Of a stretch of DNA of 64,000 bases, positions 42,346 through 51,318 are shown one piece after another. The stretch comes from Haloprofundus halophilus. GTDB lineage: Archaea; Halobacteriota; Halobacteria; Halobacteriales; Haloferacaceae. Each line of letters starts with the position of its first letter. Within the stretch, counting starts at the first letter, position 1. The position numbers were made by a program, and so were the translations under genes. The notes under the pieces are model-generated. The model was not told where the DNA came from. It made no database searches and saw nothing but the letters and a program-made list of their open reading frames with translations. Location: assembly GCF_003439925.1 (NCBI RefSeq), contig NZ_QQRR01000003.1:124001-188000 (forward strand). The letters run 5' to 3'.

Positions 42346-43797
42346 TTACTTCGCCTTGAGGTTGTGGACGACGTCGAGTCGGTCGACGATTTCGGCCGTC
42401 GGTTCGAGCGCCTCGGCGATGGACTGGGCCGATTTGTACGCCATCGGCGCTTCGTCCAGCACCGACTCGACGACGGACTCGGAGTAGACGCCGTCCATCG
42501 CCTCGTCGAACTCGTCGAGCGAGAGCGTCTCGAAGGCGTCCGTCCGACTCATCACGCGGCCCGCGCCGTGCGGGGCCGTCGAGTGGTACGCCTCGTTGCC
42601 CTTGCCGCGGGCGAGTATCGACCCGTCGGCCATGTTGAACGGGACGACCAGTCGCTGCCCCTCCCGCGCGGGGGTCGCTCCCTTCCGGATGGTCAAATCG
42701 CGGAAGTCGACGAAGTTGTGCGTCGACTGGAACCGGTCGACCGCGTCGACGCCGAGCGCCTCGCAGACGGCGTCGCTCATCAGGTCGCGGTTCCACCGGG
42801 CGTACTGCTGGGCGAACAGCATGTCGACGAAGTAACCGTGGGCCTCGCGGCCCTCCAGCCAGTCGAGGTCGGACCCCGGGCGGTCTTCGTCGGTCGACGG
42901 TCGGATGTCGGCGAGCCTGTCGAACGCGTGTTCGATATCCTTCCCGTCGAACGCCTCGCGGACGCGGTCCTTGCGGATGTACGATTCGCCTTTCCCGCCG
43001 GTGACCCACTCGAAGAGGTCCGCGTCGCTCACCGTCTCGGGGTCGAACTTCAGGAAGCGTTCGTCGCCCTCTGCGATAGACTCGCGGATGGCGTCGGCGG
43101 CGCGGTACTCGGAGGCCCGCTGTTGCCAGTACTGTGCGACCGCCAGGCCGAGATACCGAGAACCGCTGTGGATGACGAGCCAGTACTCACCCGAGTCGCG
43201 CGCGCGGGCGAACTCGACGAAGTGGTTGCCGCCGCCGAGAGTCCCCGCGCTCTGGATGATGTGTCCCATCGACGGATTCCTATCGGCGAGCACGCGGCGA
43301 CAGAGCGACTTGAAGTACTCGCCATCGTAGCCGTCGAACTCGAACTCGATAGGGTCGACCAATTCCCCGAACCGCTCGCGGTAGGCGGCGTCGAACCGCT
43401 CGAAGCGCTCGTTGGTCCGCTCGAACGGGAACTCGTCGACGAGATGCGGTGCGTCGTCGTAGTCGTGGACGCTCCGGCCCATCGGGACGGCGTCGCGGAC
43501 GCGCCGCTCGCGTTCGGCGTCCGAGAGCGGGAGGTCCTCGCCGAGGTTCGTCACGCACATCCCGCAGCCGATGTCGACGCCGACGACGTTCGGGACGATT
43601 CGCTCGCCCAGCGGCATCGTGAAGCCGACCGGCGCGCCCGCACCCCAGTGGGTGTCCGGCATCACGCGCACCGGTTCGGTGAACGCCGGGTGGTCGACGA
43701 GCGTCTGTATCTGGTCCAGGCAGTTGTCGTCGACCAGACTCTCGTCGTCGACCATCACGCGAGCGCTGGTGTGCACCCCGTTCAGTTCTATCGGCAT
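42346..43797 (-). CDS. rtcB: RtcB-family RNA ligase
   Basis: 483 aa. VGVDIGCGM near 72-80 binds Mn2+, GGGNHFVE near 200 and HSGSR near 225 are further metal ligands, and APHGAGRVMSR near 400-410 contains the guanylylated His. RtcB joins RNA 2',3'-cyclic phosphate to 5'-OH ends, as in archaeal tRNA splicing and RNA repair. It is intein-free. No archease gene is nearby. ATG 43797 was chosen because the upstream extension lacks family similarity. Confidence 0.9.
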   Translation of the reverse strand: MPIELNGVHTSARVMVDDESLVDDNCLDQIQTLVDHPAFTEPVRVMPDTHWGAGAPVGFTMPLGERIVPNVVGVDIGCGMCVTNLGEDLPLSDAERERRVRDAVPMGRSVHDYDDAPHLVDEFPFERTNERFERFDAAYRERFGELVDPIEFEFDGYDGEYFKSLCRRVLADRNPSMGHIIQSAGTLGGGNHFVEFARARDSGEYWLVIHSGSRYLGLAVAQYWQQRASEYRAADAIRESIAEGDERFLKFDPETVSDADLFEWVTGGKGESYIRKDRVREAFDGKDIEHAFDRLADIRPSTDEDRPGSDLDWLEGREAHGYFVDMLFAQQYARWNRDLMSDAVCEALGVDAVDRFQSTHNFVDFRDLTIRKGATPAREGQRLVVPFNMADGSILARGKGNEAYHSTAPHGAGRVMSRTDAFETLSLDEFDEAMDGVYSESVVESVLDEAPMAYKSAQSIAEALEPTAEIVDRLDVVHNLKAK

Positions 43798-44001
43798 GGT
43801 CTGTACCGGGTCGTCGCAGCGGGTGGATATCAAACTGGTTTGTGTGTGTCACGCAGACGCGGTCCGCGCTACGGCCGCGGCGAACTCGGGTCCGCCGCCT
43901 CGAACGCATCGAGAAAAATATCATATTATTTATCCAGAATGACACGAAAAACGGAACGATAGCGGGCCACCTATATGCTCGAATCTTCTTACCCCGCTCG
44001 T

Positions 44002-44241
44002 ATGTCCAGAGTCGAGCTGACGCTGCCGGACGACCTCTCCGACCGCATCGATATACTCGTCGAACAGGGCGAGTTCCTGACGCGCCAGAAAGCCATGGAA
44101 GAGCTGCTGTCGATGGGCATCTCCACCTACGACACCGTCGAGGAGGACGAGATTCAGATGGAGGAGGAGCTGTTCCACCAAGCCGTGTCGGACCAGCAGG
44201 ACCCGGCGATGCGCGACGAAGGCGACGACTACACGTTCTAA
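44002..44241 (+). CDS. Small ribbon-helix-helix (CopG-like) protein
   Basis: 79 aa. SRVELTLPDDLSDRIDILVEQGEFLTRQKAMEELLSMGI is a ribbon-helix-helix DNA-binding domain, followed by an acidic tail. Haloarchaeal DUF7120 proteins have this shape; the family number is from memory. A CTATATG box about 28 bp before ATG 44002 indicates a leaderless transcript. A T-rich run follows the stop codon. Confidence 0.75.
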   Translation: MSRVELTLPDDLSDRIDILVEQGEFLTRQKAMEELLSMGISTYDTVEEDEIQMEEELFHQAVSDQQDPAMRDEGDDYTF

Positions 44242-44249
44242 CCGACCCC

Positions 44250-44264
44250 GGTTTTTCGATTTTC
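44250..44264 (+). terminator. T-rich terminator after the RHH gene
   Basis: Two T runs (TTTTT and TTTT) separated by CGA begin 11 nt after the stop codon at 44241. Archaeal transcription stops at such U-rich tracts, mostly without a stem-loop. The next gene starts at 44368. Confidence 0.4.
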
Positions 44265-44340
44265 TGCCGTCTACGCCTCTGGACCGAGCGAGTCACCCAC
44301 CCATGTTACGTGTTAGCAAAGACTTAGATAGTGTGGTCAC

Positions 44341-44350
44341 TAACTAGTTA
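44341..44350. promoter_or_regulatory. Palindrome TAACTAGTTA on the 44368 gene promoter
   Basis: A perfect 10-bp palindrome 18-27 bp before the ATG at 44368, exactly where the TATA box of a leaderless gene lies. It can be the TATA itself, an operator, or both. Confidence 0.35.
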
Positions 44351-44367
44351 TCGTAACAGAACGAACG

Positions 44368-44691
44368 ATGCCCTCGATAACTAACGACGCGCCAACGGTC
44401 GAACTCGAACTGAGCCTCGAAGAGCAGTGGGTGGTCCACCACGTCCTCACCGAGTATATCGACGTCGCCAGCGACGAAAGCGCGGAGCTGCCGAAACCGG
44501 TCGTCGAAATCGCGCTGGTCGAGAAGATCGAAGCGGGGACGTTCGCGTTCACCGCATTCGAGTTGGAGAAACTCCGGTTCAGATGCCGGTTCCACGCGCG
44601 AAACGACGCCGCACCCGCCGCCGACAGACCGGTGGCGCAAGCGTTAGCCGACCGAATCGACCACGAACACGGACAGTCGGTTCTTCGGTAG
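44368..44691 (+). CDS. Conserved haloarchaeal protein of unknown function
   Basis: 107 aa, acidic and helical. ELELSLEEQWVVHHVLTEYIDVASDE is followed by VVEIALVEKIEAGTFAFTAFELEKLRFRCRFHA, with DRPVAQALADRIDHEH at the end. I do not recognise the family. The expected TATA position holds a 10-bp palindrome, suggesting control at the promoter. Convergent with the halocyanin gene. Confidence 0.68.
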   Translation: MPSITNDAPTVELELSLEEQWVVHHVLTEYIDVASDESAELPKPVVEIALVEKIEAGTFAFTAFELEKLRFRCRFHARNDAAPAADRPVAQALADRIDHEHGQSVLR

Positions 44692-44757
44692 TGTCGACCT
44701 CCTCTCGACGACGCTCGCCCTCTACAGACTCGTCTGCGGTGGAGAGCTCACCGGCGA

Positions 44758-45318
44758 CTACGAGTCGTCGACGACGACGGCGCCTTTCATCCCCATTCCG
44801 CGATGTGGGGTACAGAAGTACAGATACGTCCCGGGCGCGTCTGCGGTGTACTCGAACGTCGCGTCACCGCTGGAGTAGAGACGGCTCTCGAACTCGCCGT
44901 CTCGTTCGACCACGTTGTGCCTGCCGCCGGCGCCGGTCCACTTCCAGACGACTACCGTTCCCGGGGAGACGCGAACCGCCGCCGGGTCGTAGGCGTACGG
45001 TCCGCTCGCGGAGTCGGCACCGACTCTGACGGTGACCCGACCGGTGCCGGTTTCGTCGACGACGCCGTCGTAGCCGAGCCCGTCGCTCATCCACTCCTCG
45101 ACCGTCGCCTCCGGGTCGGCGGCGTCCCCGGTCGTCGAACTAGACTCGCCTGAGTCGTCGGACTCCCCGGAGTCGCTCGCCTCGTCGCTATCGCCCGCGG
45201 TCGACGGCGTCTCGTCGAGACACCCAGCGAGCGACGCACCGCCGGTTGCCGCCGCGAGCGCGAGCACCCGCCGGCGTGTCGTCGCCGCGTCGGAATCGAG
45301 AGGAGTGTTCGGGACCAT
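44758..45318 (-). CDS. Halocyanin-type blue copper lipoprotein
   Basis: 186 aa. A Tat motif TRRRVLALAAATGGASLAGC ends in a lipobox with Cys near residue 32. A Ser/Asp/Glu linker follows. The copper domain has GRHNVVERDGEF with the first His and YLYFCTPHRGMGM with Cys, His and Met, the plastocyanin-like set. It carries electrons on the outer membrane face. ATG 45318 has TTATGAG about 26 bp upstream. It is divergent from a CopD-like gene. Confidence 0.92.
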   Translation of the reverse strand: MVPNTPLDSDAATTRRRVLALAAATGGASLAGCLDETPSTAGDSDEASDSGESDDSGESSSTTGDAADPEATVEEWMSDGLGYDGVVDETGTGRVTVRVGADSASGPYAYDPAAVRVSPGTVVVWKWTGAGGRHNVVERDGEFESRLYSSGDATFEYTADAPGTYLYFCTPHRGMGMKGAVVVDDS

Positions 45319-45435
45319 ACGCGAGATTCGGCGAACGGCGCTCATAACGCTTCCTAAGCGTCGACGTGGTGGTGTAGTCCGTTCGTCGAAAATAGTTCGT
45401 AAACAGATATATCCGTGGAGTCGAACGCTTCACCG

Positions 45436-45876
45436 ATGGCAATCATCGATACGACGGTACGAGTCGTACACGCGTTGTTCGCCGGCGCGTGGGCGGGTGG
45501 GACGCTCCTGTTCGTCGGAGCAGTGTTGCCGGCGGCGCGAAACGGCGTACTCGATGCGCCGGCGCTGCGAGCAGTTACGAAGCGATTCAGTTACCTCTCT
45601 GTCGCGGCGGTCCTCCTCCTCCTTTTCACGGGCGGCCACCTCGCTGGGACGCTGTACACGTTCGAGAGACTCCAGTCGACGGGGGCCGGGCATCTGGTGC
45701 TCTCGATGGTCGCTCTCTGGTTCCTGCTGGCGGGCGTCGCCCACGTCGCGACCAAGCGCCTGACCGACGCCCTGGAGACGGACGACCCGAAGTCGGCCGT
45801 CGACCGCACGTGGAACCTGTTCGTCCTCGCGGCTCTCCTCGCGACCGGCTTGCTCGTCGTCGCCGGACTGCTGTGA
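45436..45876 (+). CDS. CopD-like copper-linked membrane protein
   Basis: 146 aa with four helices. RVVHALFAGAWAGGTLLFVGAVLPAAR near 8-35 and FSYLSVAAVLLLLFTGGHLAG near 52-75 are typical of the CopD domain, with His17 and His near 72 as possible metal or heme ligands. It is probably involved in copper uptake, or resembles a b-type cytochrome. An ATATAT box about 27 bp before ATG 45436 indicates a leaderless start. Divergent from halocyanin across 117 bp. Confidence 0.78.
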   Translation: MAIIDTTVRVVHALFAGAWAGGTLLFVGAVLPAARNGVLDAPALRAVTKRFSYLSVAAVLLLLFTGGHLAGTLYTFERLQSTGAGHLVLSMVALWFLLAGVAHVATKRLTDALETDDPKSAVDRTWNLFVLAALLATGLLVVAGLL

Positions 45877-45891
45877 GTCGGCGACGGAGGC

Positions 45892-46590
45892 TCACTGCAC
45901 TCTGGTCGCGTCGATACGCGAGACGAACGGATTCGCCTGGTCTACGGTCGTTCCCTGAACGACCATCGTCACCGACGTGCCGTCCGTGACGCCCTGCAAC
46001 ACCGCTCCTTCGGCTATCGCCTTCGGGAACGGAAGCGGGGGAATCCCCGGTGCGATCACGGTCGGTGCGTTGACGAGGTTCAACGCGACGGACTTGTCGC
46101 GGTGGGAGTCGACGAACGTTCCGGCGAACTCGGTCAGTTGCTGGTTCCCCTGGATCTCCCAGTACTGCAGCAAGAGCGGACCGGGGTTCGGATTCGGAAT
46201 CGACGGGTCGAACGGCACTTCCGCGACAGCCGCCGACCAGACGTCGACGGCCCCCGGAGCAGCCTTGTCGTCGGCTCCGGCGACGAGGTTGAACGGGTTC
46301 TGCTCGACGGAAACGCCGTCGGAGATCGGTGCGGAGACGATGAACGTCGCCGGATGCTGGAACGACTGAACTCCGAGCGACTGTCCGGAGAGCGGGTCGA
46401 TGGTGTCGATATCGGTGAACTGCGTTCCGGCGAACACCTGACTGGCGTTCTGCGCTGTGACGGACTCTATCGACGCACTGCCGAGCGCGCCGAGGGCGAG
46501 GGCTCCTGCAGAAACTCGCAAGAAGGCCCGCCGCGACATCGGGGCAGTCGGCGAACGAGTCTGCCGAGGGGTGATGGTAGTAGATACCAT
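45892..46590 (-). CDS. Tat-exported secreted protein of unknown function
   Basis: 232 aa. A twin-arginine motif SRRAFLRVSAGALALGALG is preceded by 17 residues; a start at 46539 (MSRRAF) would give a canonical short n-region. There is no lipobox. The mature part is rich in Pro, Ala and Asn (DPSIPNPNPGPLLLQYW) and lacks cysteines. No domain is recognised. Two TATA-like boxes (TTATTAATG near 46611, TATTGATT near 46622) leave the start open. Confidence 0.72.
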   Translation of the reverse strand: MVSTTITPRQTRSPTAPMSRRAFLRVSAGALALGALGSASIESVTAQNASQVFAGTQFTDIDTIDPLSGQSLGVQSFQHPATFIVSAPISDGVSVEQNPFNLVAGADDKAAPGAVDVWSAAVAEVPFDPSIPNPNPGPLLLQYWEIQGNQQLTEFAGTFVDSHRDKSVALNLVNAPTVIAPGIPPLPFPKAIAEGAVLQGVTDGTSVTMVVQGTTVDQANPFVSRIDATRVQ

Positions 46591-46843
46591 GCTAGTATGA
46601 CGACACCATTAATAATCAATATTTTTACATCATAGCGTCTGGAACACTTCGATAAACCACACGAACACCGATTGTAGCCACCGAACAAGGTAGATCAAAC
46701 ACAGCTACTAAGTGTCAAATGTTGCACCTTCTATCGTGTCGATCGGTGGATAGCGCCGGGTCGCGGGGCACACATTCAGCCAATCACAGCACCGGGTGCG
46801 AGAGACGGAACACCGTTTTCACGTCAGAAAACGAATAGCGCAC

Positions 46844-47809
46844 GTGAACGAGAACGGCCCCCGAACGGCGCGGACGCGAGACGGCGACTCCCCGCGGCTC
46901 GTCGGCGCGAACGGACACCGACGCGTCGTGATGAACCCGACGAGCGGCGGCGGTAAACACAGAGACGCGGTTCGCGCGCTGGCCGACGAGTACGGGTACG
47001 ACGTCGTCGAGACCGCCGGACCGGGAGACGCGGCGGCGCTCGCGCGCGAGGCCGCGGACGACGACGTCCGACGACTCGCCGTCGCCGGTGGAGACGGGAC
47101 GCTTCACGAGGTCGTGACGGGACTGTTCGAAGTCGACGCACTCGGAGACGTGACCGTCGGTATCGTTCCCGTCGGAACCGCGAACATCTTCGCGCGAAAC
47201 GTCGGCGTCGAGGACGTGGAAGCGGGGTTCAACCTGCTCGAAAACGGCGAGAAACGGCGAATCGACCTCGGGGTCGCGGGCGAGGAACCGTTCGTCGTCT
47301 CGGCCGTCGCCGGGCTGACCGCCGAAACCAGCGTGGCGACGAGTGCCGCGCTGAAGGAGCGTCTCGGGTCGCTCGCGTTCCTCTACACCGGTATCAAGAA
47401 GACGGTCGAGTTCGAGAGCTTGCAACTGGAAGTCGAAGCGGTCTCGGAGGGCGAGGAGGTCACGTGGACCGGCGAAGCGCTCTGCGTGCTCGTCGGCAAC
47501 GTCCGACAGTTCGCCAAGGAGGGCGGCCAGGCGAACGCCGAAGACGGGCTGTTCGACGTGGTCATCGTCGAGGAGATGCCGCCGCAGAACGTCCTCGCCG
47601 AGGCCGCTGCTCACCGCGTGTTCGGCAAGGGAACAGAACACGTGGTCCACCTCCGGGCGAGTCAACTGACCGTCGAGGGACTTTCGAGCGAGAGAATCGC
47701 GTACAGTCTCGACGGTGAGGTGAGCGAGCACGAGCGCCTCGTTCTACACTCGAAACCGCGGACGCTCTCGGTAGCAGTCGGCCCGACGTACGAAGCGAAT
47801 CCCAGCTAG
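46844..47809 (+). CDS. Diacylglycerol/sphingosine-type lipid kinase (YegS family)
   Basis: 321 aa from GTG 46844. VVMNPTSGGGKHRDAV near 30, LAVAGGDGTLHEVVTGL near 78 (GGDGT catalytic loop) and VPVGTANIFARN near 105 are the DAGK catalytic-domain motifs; the C-terminal beta-sandwich contains EDGLFDVVIV near 225. It phosphorylates a lipid hydroxyl, with the substrate unknown. The next upstream in-frame GTG at 46796 would add 16 residues. Confidence 0.85.
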   Translation: MNENGPRTARTRDGDSPRLVGANGHRRVVMNPTSGGGKHRDAVRALADEYGYDVVETAGPGDAAALAREAADDDVRRLAVAGGDGTLHEVVTGLFEVDALGDVTVGIVPVGTANIFARNVGVEDVEAGFNLLENGEKRRIDLGVAGEEPFVVSAVAGLTAETSVATSAALKERLGSLAFLYTGIKKTVEFESLQLEVEAVSEGEEVTWTGEALCVLVGNVRQFAKEGGQANAEDGLFDVVIVEEMPPQNVLAEAAAHRVFGKGTEHVVHLRASQLTVEGLSSERIAYSLDGEVSEHERLVLHSKPRTLSVAVGPTYEANPS

Positions 47810-47884
47810 AAAAGACGGGAGCCGATACACAGGTTCGAGGAGAACGCCGACTCCGAGGAGTCAGGATGAATCCGACACTGTAGT

Positions 47885-48163
47885 TCACTCCAACGAGACG
47901 TACTGGTCCTCCCAATCCCGCCGTGACCGGAGGCTCTCGCGCCCTTTGTCGGTTATCGCGTAGTAGTTGGTTCGGCGGTCTATCGGTCCCTTCTCGACGT
48001 ACGATTTGTTCACGAGCGTGTCGAGGTTCGGGTACAGTCGACCGTGGTTGATTTCACCTTCGACGTACTCCTCTAACTCCGTCTTGACTTCTTGACCCGA
48101 TGGTCGTTCTTGACCTGCGATTACCCACAGCAGGTCGCGCTGAAAGCCGCTGAGGTCGTTCAT
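47885..48163 (-). CDS. PadR-family regulator
   Basis: 92 aa. FQRDLLWVIAGQERPSGQEVKTELEEYVEGEINHGRLYPNLDTLVNKSYVEKGPIDRRTNYYAITDKGRESL is the PadR winged-helix, with GRLYPNLDTL as recognition helix. The C-terminal dimerisation helix is short. Upstream, CGTAAAGT is repeated at 48186-48193 and 48198-48205. Confidence 0.88.
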   Translation of the reverse strand: MNDLSGFQRDLLWVIAGQERPSGQEVKTELEEYVEGEINHGRLYPNLDTLVNKSYVEKGPIDRRTNYYAITDKGRESLRSRRDWEDQYVSLE

Positions 48164-48493
48164 ACGCTACCGAACCAGAGTCCTACGTAAAGTTGCTCGT
48201 AAAGTCACGTTTCTGATACAGTCGCCGATGGCGGTAGGTCAGCAGTCGCTCGCTCCTTTTTCGCTCGGCGAGGAAACCGACGTCGACCCAGTACTAACAA
48301 GCACTACATTCATTATTTCCATACTGTATCCCTTAGATGACTGTCGAAGGCTACCCGGTCTCGCCCGGTCCGGGTGTCAAGGGGGAGATGGACTCGCGTC
48401 CATCGACTTCGGCAGTCGTTTTCGAGGTGATGCTCGAACGGTGTGACGCGCTGTGGCCCGCTGCACGTCGCTCACCCATCGCCGTAGGGTTCG
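48164..48493. other. 330-bp region with 8-bp direct repeat
   Basis: Two copies of CGTAAAGT spaced 12 bp (48186-48205) lie upstream of the PadR gene and could bind it. Beyond that there is an AT-rich patch (ACATTCATTATTTCCATACTG). No gene is supported between it and the MFS stop at 48494. Confidence 0.45.
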
Positions 48494-49807
48494 TTACTCT
48501 CCCGCAGCGGCAGACTCACTGATGCTGTAGTCGTCGCCCCACTTGACGACGATACCGACGACGAGCGCAGCGACGCCCAGCGCGACCACGGCGATGGATG
48601 CGAACGCGACCCGGAAGCCGAACCCTTCGATTATCACGCCGAAAACCGGCGGCGCGATCGTGCTGCCCACCATGATGCCGACGGTGACGACGGCGAAGTT
48701 TCGGCCGAGGTCCGCGCGCGCCGAGAGGACGTCGGCCAGTTTGTCGCGGGCGGGCGTGCTCAGACTCCCGACGCTCCCGCCGACCACAGCGGCGACGACG
48801 GCGGCGGACGGCGGGAGGACGAACGACGCGAGCAGTAAGACGAACGCGGCAACGAGAACGTAGCTGCCGAGAATGAGCGGGGCGGGCGCAAAGCGGTCCG
48901 ACAGGTCGCCGCCGACGAGCATGAACACCGCCCCGACGCCGAACATCACCGAGAGGGTGAGACTCGCCGTCGACGATTCGACGCCGTACCCCTGTTCGAG
49001 CAGCGTGACGACGAACGACGTGATACCCCACATCGCCGTCGACGCGACGAGCGCCAGCAGACCGAGTGCGAGAATCTTCGGCGAGTCGAGGAGCGCGACG
49101 ACTCCGGAGCGCAGTCGGTTCCCTAACGACGGCGTCTCCGTCGCCGTCTGTACACCGCTGACCGACTCGCCGCCGCTGACCGACTCGCCGGCGACGTTCG
49201 GGCGACGGACGGACCGGGGCACGTATCGGTAGAGGACGAAAACGGCGAGGACGGCGTACAACAGCCCGACAACCCCGATGAAGGCGAACGCGTGTCTCCA
49301 GTTCAACCCCGCGATCGAGGTGATAGCGACGATGACCACCGGCGGAGCGGCGAAGCCGACGTTGCCCGCGAACCCGTGGATACTGAACACTCGACCGCGG
49401 TTCGTCTCCGTCGTCGCGTCCGAGAGGAGCGGGTAGTGCGCCGGGTGGTGACCGGCGACGCCGACGCCGAGCAGTATCTGACCGGCGAGGAGCCACTCGA
49501 ACGTCGGCGCGGCCGCGAGAACGAGCGCTCCGAGGCCCCCGATAACGAGACAGAGACCGAGCGTGAGCGTGCGGTCGTACGTGTCCGAGAGGTAACCGAA
49601 GGGGAGTTGAAACGCGGTGTTGACGAACGCCTGCGCGCCCATGGCGAACCCGAGCGTCGCGAGCGTCACGTCGAACTCCGTCGCCAACACGCCGAGAATC
49701 GGCGGAAAGAGCACGAGATACATGTGGTTGACGACGTGCGAACCGCTCACGAGACTCAGAACGACGACGGCCTCTCGGGGGAGCGTCCGCAGCGAGCTAA
49801 ACGACAC
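48494..49807 (-). CDS. Major facilitator superfamily transporter
   Basis: 437 aa, twelve helices. Start GTG 49807 reads V-S-F-S-S-L-R-T-L and leads directly into the first helix VVVLSLVSGSHVVNHMYLVL. A TTAATTA box about 26 bp upstream supports it, while a longer frame to 49918 starts with non-family residues. FGYLSDTYDRTLTLG is the loop 2-3 signature. The central loop carries a duplicated VAGESVSGGESVSG stretch. The substrate is unknown. Confidence 0.85.
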   Translation of the reverse strand: MSFSSLRTLPREAVVVLSLVSGSHVVNHMYLVLFPPILGVLATEFDVTLATLGFAMGAQAFVNTAFQLPFGYLSDTYDRTLTLGLCLVIGGLGALVLAAAPTFEWLLAGQILLGVGVAGHHPAHYPLLSDATTETNRGRVFSIHGFAGNVGFAAPPVVIVAITSIAGLNWRHAFAFIGVVGLLYAVLAVFVLYRYVPRSVRRPNVAGESVSGGESVSGVQTATETPSLGNRLRSGVVALLDSPKILALGLLALVASTAMWGITSFVVTLLEQGYGVESSTASLTLSVMFGVGAVFMLVGGDLSDRFAPAPLILGSYVLVAAFVLLLASFVLPPSAAVVAAVVGGSVGSLSTPARDKLADVLSARADLGRNFAVVTVGIMVGSTIAPPVFGVIIEGFGFRVAFASIAVVALGVAALVVGIVVKWGDDYSISESAAAGE

Positions 49808-49951
49808 GCGGGACCGGTCGCGTCCTCGGTAATTAATTCTGCGTAAACCGGAAGCTGACTCCGAGACGCCGAGAACCGACTCCGAGACAGCGAGTGGCGC
49901 GTGAGAGACGGTCGGCACTCATTTGACCCGACCACGCGTAGCCGAGCGAAC

Positions 49952-50884
49952 GTGAGTCGAACCCACCGAATCGAGGTTAGCGAGGGGAGCCCAGAGGGAA
50001 CGAACAGCGCGTACGTCCTCCCGGACCGCGGCGTCCTCGTCGACCCCGGACCGCCGGTCGACGGCGCGTGGGACCGCCTCGTCTCCGGCATCGGCGAGGC
50101 CGGTCTCGAACTCGCGGACGTCTCGTCGGTTCTCGTCACCCACTGGCACGCCGACCACGCCGGACTCGCACCCCGACTCTGCGAGGCAAGCGACGCGACG
50201 CTGTACGTGCACGAATCCGACGCGCCGCTTGTCGCCGACTACGCGGCGGCGAGAGCGAATCGAGTGAGGCGAGACGCACGGCGACTAATCGAGTGGGGCG
50301 TTCCCGAAGAGACGGTCGAGACGGTGATGAGTGGGGATACGCCGTCGCCGATGCCGGACGCGTACCCGGTAGAGGCGCTCGCCGACGGCGACGTCGTCGC
50401 GGGTATCGAGACGCTTCACACGCCCGGCCACACGCTCGGTCACGCCGCGTTCGCCGACAACCGAAGTGATACGGTGTTCGTCGGCGACGCGGTGTTACCG
50501 ACGTACACCCCGAACGTCGGCGGCAGCGACACACGCGTCGAGGACGCGTTGGCGACGTACCGGGAGACGCTGAATCGGCTCCGCGAACGGGCCGAACGGT
50601 CGGAGATACCGGAGACGGCGCACCCCGGACACGGGACGGAGCTCTCGCTCGTCAACCGAATCGACGAGATTCTGTCGCACCACGAGACGCGAACCGAACA
50701 GATGTACGATTGTGTCGAGGAACGGGGACCCCTCACGCCGTGGGACGTCGCTACCGACCGCTTCGGCGAGATGCGGGGAATACACGTGAAGATGGGCGCG
50801 GGCGAGGCGGCGGCGCATCTCTCGGCGTTGGCGTCGGGAGGCCGGGTCGAGCAGGTGAGCGAGGAACCCGTCGTCTACAGGTGA
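49952..50884 (+). CDS. Metallo-beta-lactamase-fold hydrolase with C-terminal winged helix
   Basis: 310 aa from GTG 49952. VLVTHWHADHAGLAPRL near 68-84 (HXHXDH), TLHTPGHTLGHAAF near 165 and AHPGHG near 232 are the metal ligands. The C-terminal 70 residues (DCVEERGPLTPWDVATDRFG) resemble the winged-helix of LACTB2-like proteins, which cleave RNA or CoA thioesters. The substrate is unproven. Divergent from the MFS gene. Confidence 0.83.
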   Translation: MSRTHRIEVSEGSPEGTNSAYVLPDRGVLVDPGPPVDGAWDRLVSGIGEAGLELADVSSVLVTHWHADHAGLAPRLCEASDATLYVHESDAPLVADYAAARANRVRRDARRLIEWGVPEETVETVMSGDTPSPMPDAYPVEALADGDVVAGIETLHTPGHTLGHAAFADNRSDTVFVGDAVLPTYTPNVGGSDTRVEDALATYRETLNRLRERAERSEIPETAHPGHGTELSLVNRIDEILSHHETRTEQMYDCVEERGPLTPWDVATDRFGEMRGIHVKMGAGEAAAHLSALASGGRVEQVSEEPVVYR

Positions 50885-50905
50885 GCGAGGCGAGTGCCCC
50901 GAGGC

Positions 50906-51211
50906 TCAACCCCGAGGCGGTTCGCTCAGACCGAGCCGCCCCGCTCGCCACTCCCATATCGATCCGAAAACCACCCACAACAGCAACCACATCGACAGAA
51001 TCGCAAACACGATCGCCGTCGACGAGAGGAGTCCGAGCGGTTCCGCGACCGCGGCTAACCAGGAGTAGAAGGCGAGAGCGAGAACCGTCGTCAGCGCGAG
51101 ACCGACTGCGCCGCAGACGCAGTACTCGACCAATCCGGAACGTGCCTCCTGGTCCGTGTTAACCCTCAATCGGCGATGCTTCGCGTCCTCCCCCCGTTGT
51201 GGTGTGCTCAC
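50906..51211 (-). CDS. Small membrane protein
   Basis: 101 aa from GTG 51211. A charged N-terminus of about 28 residues is followed by two helices (YCVCGAVGLALTTVLALAFYSWLAAV and TAIVFAILSMWLLLWVVFGSIWEW). A CVC motif starts the first helix. No family is recognised. Convergent with the metallo-beta-lactamase gene, 21 bp away. Weakly supported start. Confidence 0.6.
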   Translation of the reverse strand: MSTPQRGEDAKHRRLRVNTDQEARSGLVEYCVCGAVGLALTTVLALAFYSWLAAVAEPLGLLSSTAIVFAILSMWLLLWVVFGSIWEWRAGRLGLSEPPRG

Positions 51212-51318
51212 ACATATCTACCCCGTGAGGTATTGGTGAGGAACGAGTATAAATTCTCTCCCGGCTACACCGGTAATTCCGGCGCGACGACGGGGCAACG
51301 GCGAGAATCGCCCGTCGA

